Source: Stagonosporopsis chrysanthemi | Lineage: Eukaryota; Ascomycota; Dothideomycetes; Pleosporales; Didymellaceae | Length of the DNA: 64,000 nt | Assembly (NCBI GenBank): GCA_022560025.1 | Contig: JAFISE010000002.1 | Span: 248,001-312,000 of the forward strand | Reading direction: 5' to 3' | Shown: positions 9,695 to 18,521 of the stretch, one piece after another | How the letters are laid out: each line of letters begins with the position of its first letter | Position numbering within the stretch: the first letter of the stretch is position 1 | Translations under genes and position numbers: made by a program | Notes under the pieces: model-generated | What the model was told of the DNA's origin: nothing | What the model saw: only the letters and a program-made list of their open reading frames with translations | The model's database searches: none

Positions 9695-11650
9695 ATGTCA
9701 TCCAGAGATGGCAAGCGCCCGACGGTTGATCCTCAGGCCACTACCGCAGAGACTGTGATGTCACTGCAAGTGGCTTACATCAGGTTCAAGCGTCGTAACG
9801 CACGGTATGGGCAAACTCGTCCGCCCCAAGGTACACACGCTGACGATCTTAGCAACGAGGACGACCCAAATTTCATTGGACGGTGGAGAGGAGCTGTCCG
9901 GCTCCAGATCGTCCAGGCAGACGACCCTCTCTTCCCACTTGCCCATGCCATCACAGTCCCAACCGAAGCCACCGCCATCTCGACCACCAACGCCGCCTCG
10001 GTCACCAAAGCTACCACGAGCATCACGTTACCCACAACGTCTAAGCCGTCCAGGTCTTCTTCTTCCAGGGTGTCATCCACATCTCGGTCAACATGGTCAA
10101 AGCCAGCGAAGCGCAGACGTACAGACGACGAAGAAGACTACGAGAACGAGAACGACTTCGACGACGACGACGACGACGACTACGAGAACGACTTTGATAG
10201 CAGCAGCAGCAGCAGCAGCAGTGGTTGTTCGATGTACAAGGATGGTGATGACCCGATCGAGCAGGATAGGGACGTCTCCGCCCCTCGAGACAACGACCGC
10301 GTCACCAATTTGGACGACGACAACAAGAACAAGAATAAGAACAAGGCTTCTCGCACCCAAATGATCCCATTATTTACTGAAGCGCTTTCATACAGTCTCT
10401 CAGCCAACATCCGGTGATGCACTGCAACAGAGCTGGAGCGGGAGCTCTTAGAAGACGTTGGAGAACCAGAACGGCTTAGGACTCCATTGAACCCAACCCC
10501 GCTTTGCGCCGCCAGTCTCGACGAACTCTATTACGACACGTTGGTCAGACAATATTCCCGACTGTTGACGTTCCAGAGGTACAAGGTCGAAATTCCTGAC
10601 CTCCCACCGTTTCACCACTTGAGCAATATACCACCGCACGTGCGAGCCAAGATCCTCAGCCACAAATCTTGTATGCAGGGGTCTCCTAGCCCAAACGATT
10701 CACCGAGGAGATTGGTGCTGATTGTCTACTGTCGACATTGCAATGACCTTCACGGGAGGTCTCTTGCACCTGCTGCATTTACACGACTTGCGTTGGCAGC
10801 CAACAAAGATGAGTTCGACAACATTTTTCGTGTAACACTCGAGTCGTCTCATCTTTGCCATTGGACAGAATGTGTGAATGTTACACACTCCCTGCCTGAA
10901 TCGTACCACGCCAACATCGCCCGCAACGCCGGTATGATGAAATTGCTTCGTTTCTTGAAAAACAAGAGAAGATCACTCGAGATAGAGGCGTTCGCAAAGA
11001 CAGTTTTCTCGCAGTGTACATACGGCGACGATACTACTCGCTGTTTCTCAATTGGTACACTCTTCCGCCCAGACAGGACACAGCTACTTGAGCACAATAC
11101 CGCGCTTATTAAGAAAGCGATGAAGGATGGCGCCGGTCTATGCCATGACCACGGACTCGATTGGCCTGTACACATCGATCACACGGCTGCCGAACGCTTC
11201 TCCAACACACATATGTTTGATGAAGCTGGTGGTCAGATACGTTGGTGTTCAGATATACAGAGAGGCCATCGTACTTTGACTGATATGGTGATGGATTTGG
11301 CATGGCGACCATTTGGTCTCTTTCCTGGGTTCATAGCCCACCACGTTAATCACCACACAGAGGATGACACCAGCCCCCCAACTGGGTGCTTCGACGGTGT
11401 ACAGCGGGCGCACGACTGCGTTGGGAAGTCTGACACTCGACACTCGCATATCTTCGCAGGCAAAGGAAAGAGGAAGAGGATGTCTGGGACTGTGTCCGTG
11501 CTCAAGCACAAACATCAACGAGATCGCGAAGGAAGCCAGTTTAGCAAGTACGCTACTAGAAGCGCGCTCTCCTACATGGTTTCACCGAGACGACATCCAG
11601 CGCGGATAACAATTGAGCGAGTGGCTGGCTGGAGGACATTCTTTATGTAA
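9695..11650 (+). CDS. Orphan gene of unknown function, interrupted by an in-frame TGA (or a 186-bp intron)
   Basis: Two long open stretches, 9695-10417 and 10418-11650, lie in the same frame, separated only by a TGA at 10415. The N-terminal ~105 residues are ordered-looking (RGAVRLQIVQADDPLFPLAH). A Ser/Thr stretch, a basic patch (KPAKRRR) and Asp and Ser runs encoded by GAC and AGC repeats follow (10150-10220). Downstream of the TGA the frame continues with TELERELLEDVGEPERL and ~290 residues rich in Cys and His pairs (YCRHCND, HLCHWTEC, LCHDHGLDW). The last ~105 residues lie in a dispersed repeat. An intron 10245-10430 (GTGATG..CAACAG, 186 bp) would remove the TGA and keep the frame, but is much longer than most introns here. 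Alternatives are a pseudogene, readthrough or two genes. I recognise no family. Confidence 0.5.
10155..10220 (+). repeat. GAC and AGC trinucleotide runs in the orphan gene
   Basis: Runs of GAC codons followed by AGC codons encode an Asp tract and a Ser tract in the low-complexity middle of the orphan reading frame. Such tracts often vary in length between strains. Confidence 0.8.
11333..11650 (+). repeat. Dispersed repeat, copy A
   Basis: About 318 bp that match, with substitutions and small gaps, the reverse complement of 15116-15426. Shared landmarks in order are ATCACCACACA(A/G)AGGATGAC, GGGTGCTT, GGTGTACAGCGGGCGC, GTGCTCAAGCACAAA and GCGCTCTCCTA(C/T)ATGGTT. The copy sits at the 3' end of the orphan gene and keeps its frame open to the stop at 11648. 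Copy B is also open over most of its length in the equivalent frame. It may be a fragment of a mobile element or of a duplicated gene. Confidence 0.8.
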
Positions 11651-12359
11651 GCTTGTAATTGCCTAGAAGATAGGTCGCACCAGCATTTCATTGAGTCTAG
11701 GAGAGACAAAAGTAATCCTAGTAAGATATATAATTGTACACCTCAAGCCATCACGTTTTTTACACTTTCCTTAGTCCTTGCGTGCTTTGCGACTGGAGAC
11801 CTCGCGGGTTGAGGTCTCGAAAACATGGCCAATACGGAGCAACGTGAGCACCTGTGATCATGTCACACCAAAGAATGATCAGAATGCGCCTTGAAAATTG
11901 TCGCATAACATCGGCAAAAATCGCCGGTCTCCATATAGGAGTTGAGAGATGGAGATGGCGAACACCCTTGACACACCTTCCTTGGCACTCGGCCAGTTCT
12001 GAATATCTCCAGGTTGTCCACTACCGTCCTTTGTAGTTCAGGAAAAGGCTGAGCACATATCCCTGGCACAATTTTCAAGATCGACTCATTTGGTGGAGGG
12101 CCTTCAGCTCACTCACAGATGCCTGCGTCCAGTTGCAGGCATCAAAGATTACGCGCCAAGAGTGGTCCGCAGTTTGCAGGCCGGACAGGCCCGTGATGAA
12201 GTTGAATACGCCTGTTTAGTATGATTCAGGCACTGCCTCGTCTTCGACGATGCGAGCATGTTGCCATCAGCTCCAAGTGGGCTTGTGCAATGACTGCGTG
12301 TGACGAATCGTAAGTTCGGGGACATCTCACTTCTGTCGTGCAGCGAACAAGCCATAGAA
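11651..12359. other. Intergenic, no gene seen
   Basis: 709 bp between the convergent orphan gene and the decarboxylase gene. The only structured element noticed is the perfect hairpin at 11796-11818. Confidence 0.4.
11796..11818. other. Perfect 8-bp stem hairpin
   Basis: GAGACCTC, a 7-nt spacer, then GAGGTCTC. It lies ~150 bp downstream of the orphan stop codon. It could be a 3' UTR structure or chance; no function is assigned. Confidence 0.5.
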
Positions 12360-13172
12360 TCAGTCATCGCCAGACGCAAGGCCCAATCTTGCTTCGATTA
12401 TCGACACGATCTCCCTCCAGTCTTTCATCGCACCGCCACCAACATCTCCGCAAGCCAACTCTTTCGCCATGGGCTGCAAGACTTCGTACCAGCCACCATT
12501 CTTGACGCCCCACTCGTCTTCAAGTACCTGGACTTGCTTCGACGTAACCGGTTGCAGCCACATAGCTGTGTTCATCGACGGTGCCACGAGTATCCTTTTC
12601 TTCCCTGGCCCGTTCTTCCGGCCTTCTTCCTCGGGCCAATTTACACCTGGTATTTCCCTCACACGATCAATTAGTCCCGTTGTATCCCAAGCCCTTGCAA
12701 CCGATAGCATCAGATTATCCGACAAGCCCTGTGTGATCTTTGCCATTTCATTCGCGCTCAATGGGGCAATGACCATAATGTCCGCCCACCGCCGCAGCTC
12801 GATATGCAAGATTTTGTTCCCACGCTTCCATGGCTCCTTCCATTCATCCTCGTCAGAGTATATTCCTTCTACATTGGGAAGGGCCTCTATCGACATCAGA
12901 GAGGGTTGTTCTTCGCTCTGCCCCTGCAGGAAATTTTTCGCCGAGGTCGTGAAAATGAGGCGAATCGCGACATTTGGGTGCTTCGCGAGTGCGTTGATTA
13001 TGTTGGGGATCTTGATCGTCGCGACGGAGCCGGTTGCGCATAGGAGAACGTGGATCTTCTCATCGTGGTGGTCGAACTCGAAGCGGCCGCGGAATTGCGT
13101 GGGTGGTTCAAAGTGCTGATGCCCGAGGGGCTTGAGCTTGGCTAGCTTCAGGTCACTTATTTCAATCGACAT
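12360..13172 (-). CDS. Phosphopantothenoylcysteine decarboxylase (Hal3-type flavoprotein)
   Basis: A single exon of 270 aa starting at the ATG at 13172. The open frame extends further upstream but without family similarity. The enzyme decarboxylates 4'-phosphopantothenoylcysteine to 4'-phosphopantetheine in coenzyme A synthesis, using FMN. Visible motifs are the flavin-binding start VLLCATGSVATIK (43-55), the catalytic His in LHIELRRWAD (His123), the substrate-binding clamp APSMNTAMW (197-205) and the conserved Cys in ELACGDVGGGAM (Cys241). With His, the Met-Asn motif and Cys all present, it should be active. In yeast, related Hal3/Vhs3/Cab3 proteins split these residues among subunits and also inhibit Ppz phosphatases. 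It is head-to-head with the aldo/keto reductase. Confidence 0.92.
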   Translation of the reverse strand: MSIEISDLKLAKLKPLGHQHFEPPTQFRGRFEFDHHDEKIHVLLCATGSVATIKIPNIINALAKHPNVAIRLIFTTSAKNFLQGQSEEQPSLMSIEALPNVEGIYSDEDEWKEPWKRGNKILHIELRRWADIMVIAPLSANEMAKITQGLSDNLMLSVARAWDTTGLIDRVREIPGVNWPEEEGRKNGPGKKRILVAPSMNTAMWLQPVTSKQVQVLEDEWGVKNGGWYEVLQPMAKELACGDVGGGAMKDWREIVSIIEARLGLASGDD

Positions 13173-13673
13173 GTTTTTGGCTGTCGTTCGTAAATTTGGG
13201 TGTTGGGTTAAGTTCTGAGCGATGACGTTGCGGTGCTGATGAACGCGACTATACGCGTCTTTAGTGCGTTGATAGAGTAAGCCCGGGAAGTCAGAGTCAA
13301 AATTAGAATTCGCAATCTTCGCTAAGCCATATGAGATAACCATACAAGCCCACCTCACTGCGCAACAGATTCCTCACCCTCACGCAGGTTCTTGCTCCGC
13401 GTCCAATCCAATACGGGAGGGGCTGCACATGATGGAACGGAGTTAAGGAGTTAAGCTAACTCCATCATTCCATCATGCCCAGCCCCTCCTCCGTACCGGA
13501 CCGGACGTGGAGTAAAAATTGAACGGACGGCACATGGTACTGGTGGGATTCTTGAGAGGAGAACAACGGTTGTGTTTAGCTGCGTTATGCCGTGCTGCTT
13601 TGGAGTATAAATACTGTATTGGCAGCTGGTCTCACTCATTATCAAGTTCGCCTCCTTACTTGACCTACTCAAC
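13173..13673. promoter_or_regulatory. Divergent promoter region with long imperfect palindrome
   Basis: 501 bp separate the decarboxylase and the aldo/keto reductase starts. Within it 13411-13445 and 13457-13496 form an imperfect inverted repeat around an 11-bp spacer. The shared cores are GGAGGGGCTG, CATGATGGAA and GGAGTTA. It could be a shared operator or a folded transposon relic. Confidence 0.5.
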
Positions 13674-14736
13674 ATGTCCCTTCCAACAGCTCAACTGGGT
13701 CGCAATGGACCTCAGGTCAACCGCCTTGGTTTCGGCCTGATGGGTCTTAGCACGTTCTATGGAAAGGCCAAACCTGACGAAGAGCGTCTTGACATCCTCA
13801 CACAAGCTCACAAGCTTGGCGAGCGGTTCTGGGACTCTTCTGATCTGTAAGTCTTCTTACAGAAGCGCGCCAAAATCCTGACTTACATGGTGCAGATATG
13901 GAGACAATGAGGTTCTTTTGGGCAAGTGGTTCGCTGCCAACAAGGACAAGCGTAATGACATCTTCCTTGCCACAAAATTCGCAGTCGACCAGAAGACGTT
14001 CCAAGTCGATAGCTCGCCAGAGTACGCCAAGAAGGCATGTAATGCCAGCCTCGAGCGGCTCGGCTTACCGCAAATCGACCTATATTACTGCCATCGTGTT
14101 GATGGCAAGACGCCGATTGAGAAGACTGTCGAAGCTATGGTCGAGCTGAAGCAGGAGGGCAAAATCAAGTACTTGGGACTCTCAGAAGTATCGGCCAGCA
14201 CCTTGCGTCGTGCCCACGCAATTCATCCCATCACTGCTGTTCAAGTCGAGTACTCGCCATTCGCTCTTGAGATCGAAAGCAAGCAGATAGACCTCCTCGC
14301 CACGTGTCGTGAGCTTGGCGTCGCTGTCGTCGCCTACTCTCCACTCTGTCGAGGTATCCTCGGCGGTGCTCTACGATCTCCTGAGGATTTCGCGGAGGAC
14401 GATTTTCGTCGCCTGTTGCCACGCTTCAGCGCTGAGAACTTTCCAAAAAACTTGAAGTTGGTTGATCAGATTGGCGAATTTGCGAAGACGAAGGGTGTTG
14501 AGGCCAGTCAACTGACTTTGGCATGGCTCCTCGCACAGGGTGACGATGTCTTCCCAATTCCCGGTACTACCAAGCTCAACAGGCTCAAGGAGAACCTCGG
14601 CGCTTTTGGAGTTAAGTTGAGTCAGGAAGAGGAGCAGCATATCAGGAAGGCATCTGAAGAGGCAGATGTCGGCGGGGAGCGCTACGCTCCTCAAATGATG
14701 TCTCAATGTTACGCAGATACCCCAGCCCTGCAATAA
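13674..14736 (+). CDS. Aldo/keto reductase (AKR, YakC/AKR13-like)
   Basis: Two exons, 13674-13846 and 13896-14736. The 49-bp intron has a GTAAGT donor and GCAG acceptor, and splicing gives 337 aa. It is a cytosolic NADPH-dependent reductase of carbonyl substrates with a TIM-barrel fold. The catalytic tetrad is visible: Asp54 and Tyr59 in WDSSDLYGDNE (Tyr59 is restored by splicing), Lys85 in ATKF and His124 in YYCHRVD. The cofactor end shows IPGTTKLNRLKENLGA. The substrate is unknown. The start is the first ATG and gives the typical opening AQLGRNGPQVNRLGFGLMGLS. Together with the decarboxylase it is bracketed by inverted copies of a dispersed repeat. Confidence 0.92.
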
Positions 14737-14949
14737 AGCGTCCTCATTCTCGACACGGGATCCGAAAAGGTCAGTCGTTGCAGAGGTGGCAATTTGCAGC
14801 ATGCTGTAGTTTCGTGACCGAAGCAAGGTGGTCTTGAAACCGTCGAGACCAAAATCAATATTATTGTCTGTTTAAGCGCATCTGAATTCTGTGACACAGT
14901 TGTTCGCTTGGGTCTGTGTTTACACGAGGAAGGTACTGCCCCCCCTCTT

Positions 14950-15080
14950 CAATTGAGAGCTGCTTTGGGCGATGTGCTGATGGAACCGCATGGGAAAGGG
15001 CGCTTTTGGTGATCTAATCGCTAGAATTTTCTCGCGTACATTTGTGTTTGAGCATGTACTCCAAGAGAATGCCCGAGTTA
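14950..15080 (-). repeat. Dispersed repeat, partial copy C
   Basis: A diverged duplicate of part of copy B, in the same orientation. CAATTGAGAGCTGC..TGGAACCGCATGGGA..GCTAGAATT..TTTGAGCA corresponds to the CAGTTGAGATCCGC..TGGAACCATATAGGA..GCTAGAATG..CTTGAGCA stretch of copy B at 15150-15275. Confidence 0.65.
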
Positions 15081-15115
15081 GCGGTCCTCCTGACGTATTT
15101 GCTTGCATCCATGGA

Positions 15116-15426
15116 TATATGAAGAAGAGGCGCCAGCGAGCCGATCGCTCAGTTGAGATCCGCGTTGGGTCACGTCCCGGTGGAACCATATAGGAGAGAG
15201 CGCTCCTAGCGGTGAATTTGCTAGAATGTCCTCGTTCACAATTTGTTTTTGTGCTTGAGCACGGTGATAGTCCTAGATAGCCTCTTTTTCCTTCCCTTGT
15301 TTCAAAGGTATGTAAGTATCGTGTATCAGATATCCTGACATACTCGCGCGCCCGCTGTACACCATTAAAGCACCCAGCTGGGGCGCTGGTGTCATCCTTT
15401 GTGTGGTGATCAACGCGGCGGGCTAT
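15116..15426 (-). repeat. Dispersed repeat, copy B
   Basis: The reverse complement aligns along its length with copy A at 11333-11650. Much of the equivalent frame is open; its translation shares DHHTKDDTSAPAGCFNGVQR and ARSALSYMV with the orphan protein C-terminus. No full-length gene is attached. Several differences are C-to-T or G-to-A relative to copy A. Confidence 0.78.
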
Positions 15427-15637
15427 GCTATTACAGTGTTCACGAAGCAGGTCAAGATTCAAGAATACTAAGTGCCTCCTGGGTTCACACTTTTGATACT
15501 TGTCATTGTGAAGGAGATTATTTTACATATTGAGTACGTAAGTAGCCAATCAAAGCAAAGTACCCTTGATGAAGTTTGGTAAGACTTTTGGAGCTATATG
15601 CACGAGATCATTGTCAGCCCCCTAGGTTCATAGAGGC

Positions 15638-15814
15638 TGTAAGGCCGAACGGCGGGGCCTACTATAAAGGCTAGGGGTCTGCCGCCCTGTTCCTGCTAGG
15701 CAGCGAACAGTCTACCGTCTATCAATCGAACCTGTACCCAATCCCTAGATATTGTACCACTCGTTGCCACAATACCTTACTCTTCCCTGTGCCCCCGGAC
15801 TACGGGTTCTGACA
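15638..15814 (+). mobile_element. Possible solo or truncated LTR of a retrotransposon
   Basis: 177 bp beginning TGTAAGGCC and ending TTCTGACA (TG..CA termini). A TATA-like CTATAAAGG lies near 15660, followed by a C/T-rich 3' half. A 30-codon open frame starts just after it at 15818 (MLQQPARVAYITRQFKELQR...) and could be the beginning of a gag-like gene. No target-site duplication or second LTR was found, so this is tentative. It lies ~145 bp from the tRNA-Asn gene. Confidence 0.4.
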
Positions 15815-15946
15815 ATCATGCTCCAACAACCAGCACGAGTTGCCTACATAACACGACAGTTCAAAGAATTACAACGTGCACAATCCTACGAGTATATAGA
15901 CCGGATGGTGTGAGTATTGGTCGGGTCAAAGGTCGGTCGCAAGCGC

Positions 15947-15953
15947 AAAAAAA
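15947..15953 (-). terminator. RNA polymerase III T-tract terminator of tRNA-Asn
   Basis: Seven consecutive T residues on the minus strand, starting 7 bases after the discriminator base of the tRNA. Confidence 0.75.
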
Positions 15954-15959
15954 TGTTAT

Positions 15960-16055
15960 CTCCCCCGGAAAGGCTCGAACTTTCAACCTCCTGATGTGCG
16001 ATCAAGCGAGTTGCGGATAACAGTCAGACGCGCTAGCCAATTGCGCCACGGAGGA
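15960..16055 (-). tRNA. tRNA-Asn (anticodon GTT) with a 22-nt intron
   Basis: The acceptor stem TCCTCCG pairs with CGGGGGA, with one G-U pair and discriminator G at 15960. The D-arm has GGCGC..GCGC. The anticodon stem TCTGA pairs with TCAGG, the anticodon GTT is at 16021-16019, and the T-arm is GAAAG-TTCGAGC-CTTTC. The canonical 3' half of the anticodon stem only appears after removing 15996-16017, placed one base 3' of the anticodon, the standard position of nuclear tRNA introns removed by the tRNA splicing endonuclease. A T7 terminator follows. CCA is not encoded, as expected for a nuclear tRNA. Confidence 0.93.
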
Positions 16056-16848
16056 TCAACTTCGTAGTCAAGTTGGTGGTTGCTATGACTTTGATGGTGG
16101 CTTGGCCTAGAATATAGTATATAGAACATTAAATAAAATATTGGACAAGCTCTAAGAATGGAAGAAGCGCCAAACCCACTTTACATAGCGATTTGGTTCG
16201 GTTGATGGAACAAGAACCCAGGTTTAGGGGTGGGATTGGTGTATCTGGCCGAGGTCTGATGATCGGAACCTAAAATGCAAAATCTGCTTTAATTCGCACT
16301 CGAAACGTGACGTGTAGACATACAAATATTTACAATTCTACGTGATTAGATTTAACAGGGTATTATGATGCTTTGGCTGCTTTCAGGGACCTTGGGGCTT
16401 TTCCCAGGGCTATCTGCGGACCACATCGGTGCTTCTCAACTGGACGCGTGGTGCACATTGTTTTCTCGTAATTGGAATCTGTATTTGCACTTGGCATTCC
16501 GCCCTCATAGTTGTTGCCAAAGCGCTGCCCTGAAATGGCTGCCATACACTGCCGAAGTGAGAGCCTCACTTTTAATTTGATGTGGACGATAGGTGCATTT
16601 GTCGTTGACCCTGGACTTCTATTTCTGCCCTTGACCTTTAGCATTTCTCTTGTGATCTTGGTAAGGTTTATATCTGCGGTCACGATGATCGAAGAAGGAG
16701 CAAGTAAAACCCCATAGCAACATGAAACTTTTTGATGAACTGTAGAGATCAGTCAGAATAAAAAAATTGTCTATTCTATATACGTGTTCCAAACTTCAAC
16801 AAAACAGTACCGATGCACAAATATATCCACATGACGCAAAGCAATGCA
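16056..16848. other. Intergenic, no supported gene
   Basis: 793 bp between the tRNA-Asn gene and the transporter stop. A minus-strand frame at 16363-16683 (106 aa, basic) looks vaguely protein-like but has no motif, and I do not call it. Confidence 0.4.
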
Positions 16849-18521
16849 TTATCCGCGTATGGAAGTCATTCGAATGCCCAGACCATCGCCATCCTGTTCG
16901 ATGTCTGGCTCCGATGCCATCAACCCCATTCCTTCTTCCTGATCTCCGCATTCTTGGGTAGCACCTGCTGTCTTTGGAGCCTCCTTGTGCATCGCAACAT
17001 AGATGGCAGACCCCAAAATCAACGATGAGCCGATGATGGATAAGGCACCTGGTGTGGTACCCCAGATAAGCTTGTCAAAACCAAGCGCGAAGAGCATTTG
17101 CACGTAGACCATGTTAGTCGCTCGAGAAGACTTCTCGTATTGTAGCCCGGCGGCGAGGAGGAATTGCTGTTGCGCGTCAGAACCATTGCCATAATTGCAG
17201 AAGCATATGTCTTACCATGACGAATCCACAGATGCCGAGAAATGTCAGATAACACCAGTCTTTCAGCGATCGTGGTAAGAGAATTCCCACTTCAGGCAGA
17301 GCAACCATCATCGTGATACTCACAATAGTGCACCACGTCGCGAAGTAGTTCACAGAGATGAGCGGATGCGCGCGTTTGCCAATCCATCGAATCGTAGTGT
17401 AAGCACCTGCAGCACCTAGAACACCCACCAAAGCAACGCCGACGGCTGACGCACGCTGTGCAGGTGTGACCGCATCGAACTCTGCTGCTAATCGATGCCG
17501 ATCAGCTGTGCCATTGGCAGAAACACCAACGTTAGAATCACCGCTCACGGCTGGCACTGCCTCGTCGGCGTGGGATAGAAACGCGAAGAGCGATACCGGT
17601 CTGGCGATGAGGACTATACCGAACAACGAGATATAGGCCGCAATCTGCTCCATGCGAGTGAAGGGCTCATTGATGAAATAAGAGCAAGCCCAGCACGCGA
17701 GACTGGGTGCCAAAAAAGTGATGACTGTAGCATCGGCAAGTGGCAAGTAAAGCAGCGAGTCTGCAAAAGATTAGCCGCAGGTTCTTGGGATCAGTCCTTG
17801 AGGTGGTTTATCAGTACGTGCGCATACATGCGGTACGCTTCGAAATGCTTGTTACAAAGAAGCATCGTGTCATCCACAGGCAGTAACTTACAGTACATCC
17901 CAAAAACTCCGAAGAAACCAAATAAGCCTCGTGCGACAAGCAGAGGTCGGACCTCTTTCATGCCAAAAGGAAAATGTTCTGTCTTCTCATACCACATGTA
18001 TGCCGATGCGCAAAGAACAGTGATCCCCATACGAGCGAAGAGTATATGGAATGGATGATACCCTTTACCTATATCCAGTATTAGTAGTTGCTTGGAAAAG
18101 CCCACGCCATCACCTTACCGTCGTTTCCCTCCATCTCTAACAATCTTGTAGTGATGTTCATCATTGTGCCGAAGAATTGCGATATCAGGACTAAGAAGAG
18201 GCCCATATTCTTGTACCATATCGCCCGCAATTTGCCTTTGGTCGTCCGTGGAGCCGTTGGAGAAGTTGAAGCATATCTCCGACCATTCTGATCAGGAAAA
18301 TAATCAGGATTGCGTCCAAAACGGATGTTGTTGCTGTCGTCTATCGAGAGAAGCGAAGGATCCGGGGAAGGTACGCGTATGGTTCCACGTGAGACGCTCA
18401 ACGATCCTTCTATTTTAATGCCGGCGGGTTTAACAGCGGCTCCAGCCTCGAGCTCAGCGAACTGGTCGCTGGCAGCATGTTTGCCATCTTCGAAGTCCCT
18501 CAGGTCTGATAGCGCACTCAT
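16849..18521 (-). CDS. Drug/metabolite transporter superfamily (EamA, SLC35G-like) membrane protein
   Basis: Four exons: 18521-18119, 18068-17892, 17760-17216 and 17166-16849. Introns are 50, 131 and 49 bp; the first has a CTACTAATAC branch site. Splicing gives 480 aa. A ~105-residue soluble N-terminus precedes about ten hydrophobic helices arranged as two EamA halves. The family signature YYSLLYLPLADATVITFLAP is formed only after removing the 131-bp intron. The second half starts at RASAVGVALVGVLGAAGAY and ends with NMVYVQMLFALGFDKLIWG. A variable Ala/Ser-rich loop separates the halves. Members move nucleotide sugars, amino acids or other small molecules; substrate and membrane cannot be told from sequence. 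Confidence 0.88.

Noticed and set aside
10412..10430. GTGATG..CAACAG as a very short intron removing the TGA
   Set aside because: Only about 17 nt, too short to splice, and it would shift the frame.
16363..16683. 106-codon minus-strand frame downstream of the transporter
   Set aside because: Basic sequence without motif; cannot be told from chance by eye.
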